A DNA stretch of 64,000 bases from Akkermansiaceae bacterium (GTDB taxonomy: Bacteria; Verrucomicrobiota; Verrucomicrobiia; Verrucomicrobiales; Akkermansiaceae), in contig JAIPKB010000002.1 in NCBI GenBank assembly GCA_021733795.1, forward strand, positions 17,693 through 81,692, in the 5' to 3' direction. The translations under genes and the position numbers were made by a program. The notes under the pieces were generated by a model. It was not told the DNA's origin. It saw only the letters and a list, made by a program, of their open reading frames with translations, and searched no databases. This document shows, piece by piece, positions 59,842 through 64,000 of the stretch; position 1 is the first letter of the stretch; the number at the start of each line of letters is the position of its first letter.

Positions 59842-59860
59842 GCGCGTTGTGACCAACGCG
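59842..59860. repeat. REP-like palindrome gcgttg-tgac-caacgc
   Basis: ggcgcgttgtgaccaacgcgg; resembles the 13058 element. Confidence 0.4.
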
Positions 59861-60108
59861 GCCACTGAAAGAGAGAGAGCGACACCTCTGCGACCTCCGC
59901 GGCAAGAGAACGCAATCTTGTCCCCGGTTGGTCGGCGGGAGATCGACTTGAGCGAGGGCCCCGCCCGGGGGGATCAAATTGGAAGGCTGAAAGCTGGAAT
60001 TTGCGGTTCGTTGGCGGCGTGGACAATAGGGTCCACACACCTTATGTTTGCTCAAGAGGAAGTGCCAGAGATCCTATGATCATATCAGAGATTCCGCATG
60101 GAAACGGC

Positions 60109-61005
60109 CTATTTGCTTGGTGGCACGGGTTTCAGCGGGCGCAGGGCGGCTTTCGGGCCGGCGGTCAATTCCCCCGGCTTGGGGGCGGGTTGGGTCACTT
60201 TGCCGGTGGCCGCCCACTCGGTGCCACGGGTGAGGGTGACCTGAAAGCCGAGACCGTCGAGGGCCTCCAGATAGTGGCCCAGGGTGGTGTGGAAGACGCG
60301 GCCCTTGCCATAGGAAATGGCCATGAGCATCGGTTCCTGTTCCTTGGTTTGCTCGGACAAGGCATGGCCGAGGACGGAGAGATTCTTGGCCGGGCCGCGG
60401 AGGGAATGATAGAGTTCGTCCTTGGCATGCATCCATTGAGCTGGCAGGCCCTTCATGATCGGATGCTCGGGGGCGAAGGTCTCGATGATGAATTCGTTTT
60501 GCGGGCCGTGGCCGCCGCACGGGCCGGGGCCATCGAGGGGCCTCCACTCGCCGTCACGGAGCCGCAGATAGGGCCCGGACTTGGCGTTGCGCCCGCCCCA
60601 GCCGCCGAGACCGATCATTTCGTTGTAGTCCGCCTGATCGCCGAAGGAATTGTCAGCGGCATGGTAGCTGACGAAGCCGCCGCCGTTCTTGACATAGCTG
60701 ACCAGGGCGTCGTGCAGTTCCTTGGGCCAGGCTTGGCCGTTGTAGTTGGAAACGATGACGCCGTAGTCGGCAAAGTGGGGCTGCCATTTTGCCCAGTCGG
60801 GATTGGCGTTGTTCGGCGGCGAGGTGGAAACGTCCACGCTGAAGACGCCGGAATGCTCCAGGATGGCTTTCAGCACCGGGGTGGTTTCCTGCCACGAATG
60901 GTTGTTTTGGCCATCGATGATCAGGCATTTGATTTTGGCGGGTTCAGCGCAAACCGCCGTGACGAGCAGGGCGGAGGCGGCAAGGAAAAGGGAGGCTTGT
61001 TTCAT
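60109..61005 (-). CDS. Secreted ThuA-domain protein
   Basis: KIKCLIIDGQNNHSWQETTPVLKAILE; YGVIVSNYNGQAWP; GGGFVSYHAADNSF; HPIMKGLPAQWMHAKDELY. Confidence 0.92.
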   Translation of the reverse strand: MKQASLFLAASALLVTAVCAEPAKIKCLIIDGQNNHSWQETTPVLKAILEHSGVFSVDVSTSPPNNANPDWAKWQPHFADYGVIVSNYNGQAWPKELHDALVSYVKNGGGFVSYHAADNSFGDQADYNEMIGLGGWGGRNAKSGPYLRLRDGEWRPLDGPGPCGGHGPQNEFIIETFAPEHPIMKGLPAQWMHAKDELYHSLRGPAKNLSVLGHALSEQTKEQEPMLMAISYGKGRVFHTTLGHYLEALDGLGFQVTLTRGTEWAATGKVTQPAPKPGELTAGPKAALRPLKPVPPSK

Positions 61006-61203
61006 GGGATGCGGTGGATCGGGGGTGGCATGCGAGTGGTGGCGGGGCGGCGAAGGAAAGCGACCCCGGCAGGATGACGATGGCAACGGCGCGAATGTTT
61101 CAACTCTTTCGCGGGTTTATTCCTTTATCCCGGGCGCGGCTCTGCGGCGCTTACTCCCGGGAGTCGCTCCGGCGGGAGGTCTGGTTCATCACCAATCGGG
61201 TTG

Positions 61204-63291
61204 TTACTTCAAGGTGATGGAAACCGGCTCTGTGGATTGGGTCTTGATCCAGATCATCACCTGGCTTTCCTCCAGTGAACGATGAACTCCCATCCGGAAG
61301 TCCTTGCCCCGCTCGATTTCCTTTCCGTTGAGGGTCAGCTTCAGCGATTCTTTGTCCCAGTTCTTTACCACCAAGGCCAAATTATAAACGGGCGAATCCT
61401 CGCTGGCCATGATGCGGACCGCCAGCGTGTCGCCGGTGGCGTCATTTCCGCGCTTCAAGACATAGCAACGCTGGCCAAGATCATAACCTTCGGACTCGAA
61501 TCCTTCGTTCTTGCTTTCCAACACGGGAGCGTTGTTCCAGCTCCTGGCGACGACTACCAACTCTGGCATGGAAAGCCCGGTCATGCCGTACAATCCGTTC
61601 CACCAGGAGCGGCCGTCTTTTTCGTGCTTTGGCGGACTGGAAATCGGGAAACCCAGGAAATGGGTCGGTCGGTCGGCGGCCTGGACGGTTCTGCCGTCGC
61701 ATGCCGCCTGGCCGACCGGCCAGTGGTTGCAGGATCCGGGAAGGTCGAGGCCGCGGTCTCCGATGCCGCGGTCAGTGACATAATGCATCCGGTTGCCGGT
61801 TTCAAAAATGATCGATGGCTTGTTGACGGACTTGAAGTTGTATCGCTGCACCAACAGATTCTCCGGGAACTCCTTCTTTTGATCGGGTTCCTTGCAGAAT
61901 TTGAGCGTCCTGACCTCGCCCTTGAGATTGGCCACATCGGCGAAGTCCAGGTTGACCACGTCGCCCTGCATCTGCCCCGGTTGGGTGAAAGGCAGCGATT
62001 CCTGGAATTGCACGCCGCCATCTCCCAAAGTTCCGCTTTTCCAGGAGACATTGCGAATGCCCAGTTGGTCGGGATACACATAATAGTATTCGTCCACCCA
62101 GAGGGCGCGGCCGGTTTTCGGGTTTTCAGCCCACAAATGGTCGTGAGAGCTGACCGGAGCATAGCGCCAATGAACGACCACGCGGGCATCCGTGTTTTCG
62201 ATCACCCGGACATGCGAATAGCGGCAGCGCCGGTCCTGCATGTGTTCGAAGCAACCCTCGGTGTCTCTCGGCTTGTTGCCGTAGAAAGCCTCGACGCTTT
62301 GGTCGGCCATCCACAAGCCGTTTTCCGAAACCCAGGCCGGAGAGTAGCGGCTGCCGCGCCAGAACACCATGCGGGTTCCCGAATTGTCAAATCGCACGAC
62401 CACATCCGGGTCGGATGCCACCGGCCACAGATTGTCCCATTCCTCGTAGTATTTCAAATTGCAATAGTAGGCCCCGAAGCGTCCCGGGCCTTGCGGCCCG
62501 GAGGGCATCACCCGCAGCGGGAGTTCCGGGTCCTTGGCCGGGGCGTTCGCCTTGAACAACCCGGCAACGTCGGCGGCAGCCAGCGCGGTGCCGTACATTT
62601 TCACTTCGTCCACCAAACCATCCATACTGAACCAACCGGGCAGGGTTCCATGCTCGCGGTGGATATTGGATGGCTTGACCGCTTCGTAGTTCATCAGCGA
62701 CCTCAATTGGGTCTGCCCGGCCCAGTTGATCTCACCCTCGACATCCAGTTGGCCGGCAGGTTGGCCGTCAACGTAGAGGCGAATGCCGCTTTTGCTGTCG
62801 CAGGTTGCTGCGATATGTTTCCATTTTCGCAACGGAATCAGATTCTTTGTTGAAACGCATCGTTGCCATTTGCCGCCAACGGCGATTTCCAGGGCGATGT
62901 CGCCATTGGGGCCGACATTGAAACTGAAGCCCTCGGTTTGCCCTTTGCTCTGGCATAGGACCGGGCACCAGTTCCACGGGTAGGCGGCGTGGGCGACCCA
63001 GGCTTCGACCGTGAAAGCCGAATCCAGAAGGAGTGGCTTTTCAACGGTGTTGCGGGTGATACAGGTGGTATATCCGTCCGGCTTCAGGGCCGAACCCGCG
63101 ACACCGGGAACATGCTTGAAGTTGCCTTCGATGGAATCTTCGATGCCGGCGGCCTGATCTTTGATTGCCGCGGTTGGGTCCTGATCGAAACTCCACCAGA
63201 GCAACGGTGTCTGACCGGCCGCCTCCAATGATGACGGCAAACCGGCTAAAAGGAACAACAGACATACGGAGGTGATGTTTTTTTTCTGCAT
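61204..63291 (-). CDS. Secreted LamG-domain protein (695 aa)
   Basis: Signal peptide; LLWWSFDQDPTAAIKDQAAG...FTVEAWVAH...WKHIAATCDSKSGIRLYVDGQPAGQLDVEG...DGLVDEVKMYGTALAAADVAGLF. Confidence 0.88.
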   Translation of the reverse strand: MQKKNITSVCLLFLLAGLPSSLEAAGQTPLLWWSFDQDPTAAIKDQAAGIEDSIEGNFKHVPGVAGSALKPDGYTTCITRNTVEKPLLLDSAFTVEAWVAHAAYPWNWCPVLCQSKGQTEGFSFNVGPNGDIALEIAVGGKWQRCVSTKNLIPLRKWKHIAATCDSKSGIRLYVDGQPAGQLDVEGEINWAGQTQLRSLMNYEAVKPSNIHREHGTLPGWFSMDGLVDEVKMYGTALAAADVAGLFKANAPAKDPELPLRVMPSGPQGPGRFGAYYCNLKYYEEWDNLWPVASDPDVVVRFDNSGTRMVFWRGSRYSPAWVSENGLWMADQSVEAFYGNKPRDTEGCFEHMQDRRCRYSHVRVIENTDARVVVHWRYAPVSSHDHLWAENPKTGRALWVDEYYYVYPDQLGIRNVSWKSGTLGDGGVQFQESLPFTQPGQMQGDVVNLDFADVANLKGEVRTLKFCKEPDQKKEFPENLLVQRYNFKSVNKPSIIFETGNRMHYVTDRGIGDRGLDLPGSCNHWPVGQAACDGRTVQAADRPTHFLGFPISSPPKHEKDGRSWWNGLYGMTGLSMPELVVVARSWNNAPVLESKNEGFESEGYDLGQRCYVLKRGNDATGDTLAVRIMASEDSPVYNLALVVKNWDKESLKLTLNGKEIERGKDFRMGVHRSLEESQVMIWIKTQSTEPVSITLK

Positions 63292-63391
63292 GATGACGAA
63301 TCTTTCGAGTCCCGATACTGCCGGAAAACCTCAGACCTTACAACGAATCGTAGGGAGCAATCGGCGGGCGTGGTTTTTCAAAAGAATTCTC

Positions 63392-63419
63392 TTGGCAAAC
63401 CAGAAAAGCGCGTTACATT
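63392..63419 (+). promoter_or_regulatory. Putative promoter TTGGCA-N16-TACATT
   Basis: ctTTGGCA-like: cTTGGCAaaccagaaaagcgcgtTACATTg, same -35 and spacing as 18093..18120. Confidence 0.4.
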
Positions 63420-63534
63420 GGGCAACATGGACCATCCAGTAAAAGTGGCTTCAACCTCATCGTCCGGATTCTCCGTTGCGGGCGGCATGGCTGTGTCAGC
63501 TCTCCGGGTTTCCCCGTCTTTTGGCCCTGTCTGC

Positions 63535-63620
63535 CCCGCCCGCCCTCTGGTCCGGCCACCGGCATTTCCAACAACTTTCACCTTCCCAGCAGCTTTTTGG
63601 CAGTCGTCTGCCGACACGAT
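63535..63620 (+). promoter_or_regulatory. GC-rich leader element (copy B)
   Basis: cgccctctggtccggccaccggcatttccaacaactttcaccttcccagcagctttttggcagtcgtctgc aligns with copy A at 18260. Confidence 0.45.
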
Positions 63621-63646
63621 GCCAAGAAACACACTCGCGATTTTTT

Positions 63647-64000
63647 ATGAAATGGACCACAGGACTCACCGGATTCGACGAAGCATTCACCAGGGACGGC
63701 AAGCCCCGCCCGCATTATAAGTCCGTCGTTCAAGCCCTCGGCGCGCTCACCGACGAACAAATCCAATACCGGGGCAAGCTCCAGGAAATCTCGGCCCGCA
63801 ACCAGGGGATCACCTTCAATGTCTACGGATCCGACGAGGGCGAGGAGCGGGTCTTCCCCTTTGACTTCGTCCCCCGCATCATTCCCGCCAAGGAATGGAA
63901 CCAAATCGAACGCGGGCTCATCCAGCGCACCACGGCCATCAACCTGTTCCTCCTTGATGTCTATTCCGACCAAAAGTGCCTCAAGGACGGCCTGCTCCCT
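63647..64000 (+). CDS. Circularly permuted type 2 ATP-grasp protein, partial (5' end only)
   Basis: MKWTTGLTGFDEAFTRDGKPRPHYKSVVQALGALTDEQIQYRGKLQEISARNQGITFNVYGSDEGEERVFPFDFVPRIIPAKEWNQIERGLIQRTTAINLFLLDVY. Confidence 0.9.
   Translation, partial: MKWTTGLTGFDEAFTRDGKPRPHYKSVVQALGALTDEQIQYRGKLQEISARNQGITFNVYGSDEGEERVFPFDFVPRIIPAKEWNQIERGLIQRTTAINLFLLDVYSDQKCLKDGLLP

Noticed and set aside
1-64000. tRNA, rRNA, transposase or integrase genes
   Set aside because: None recognised by eye on either strand; short RNA genes could be missed without tRNAscan-SE or Infernal.

Overview
The window is high-GC, gene-dense bacterial DNA. Its gene content looks like a heterotrophic Verrucomicrobiota-type genome: secreted LamG, VCBS and SGNH proteins, DUF6288, ThuA, BNR sialidase, a Bat/MoxR operon and bactofilin. 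This assignment is an inference from gene families; no rRNA or taxonomic marker is present. Main blocks, left to right: (1) a minus-strand run of five exported proteins (about 1-12654), including a ~2600-aa giant protein, a tail-spike-like protein with a C-terminal S74 chaperone domain, and a lipoprotein cut by the window edge; (2) a Zn-alcohol dehydrogenase divergent from a UxaE-type tagaturonate epimerase; (3) glycan-related genes and gene relics, including an internally deleted sulfatase; (4) a decayed type I restriction-modification locus followed by a HigBA/RelE-like toxin-antitoxin pair and a DUF3024 gene (22-24 kb); (5) a series of secreted enzymes: FAD oxidoreductase, sialidase, VCBS protein, DUF6288 protein, several sialate-O-acetylesterase/SGNH proteins and a transglutaminase-FGE hybrid; (6) an AAA ATPase whose gene overlaps a 74-aa ORF; (7) a MoxR-DUF58-Bat operon, bactofilin and an FHA protein; (8) a radical SAM protein, an RNA uracil methyltransferase, ThuA and LamG proteins, and the start of a circularly permuted ATP-grasp gene. 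The most interesting signals are the giant-protein/S74 operon, a GATTNNN-phased heptanucleotide repeat family at several loci (one inside a coding region), a conserved GC-rich element in long 5' leaders, the overlapping ATPase/74-aa/DUF6288 genes, and the apparently permuted FGE-like domain. Most long antisense ORFs in the track are GC-driven artefacts.
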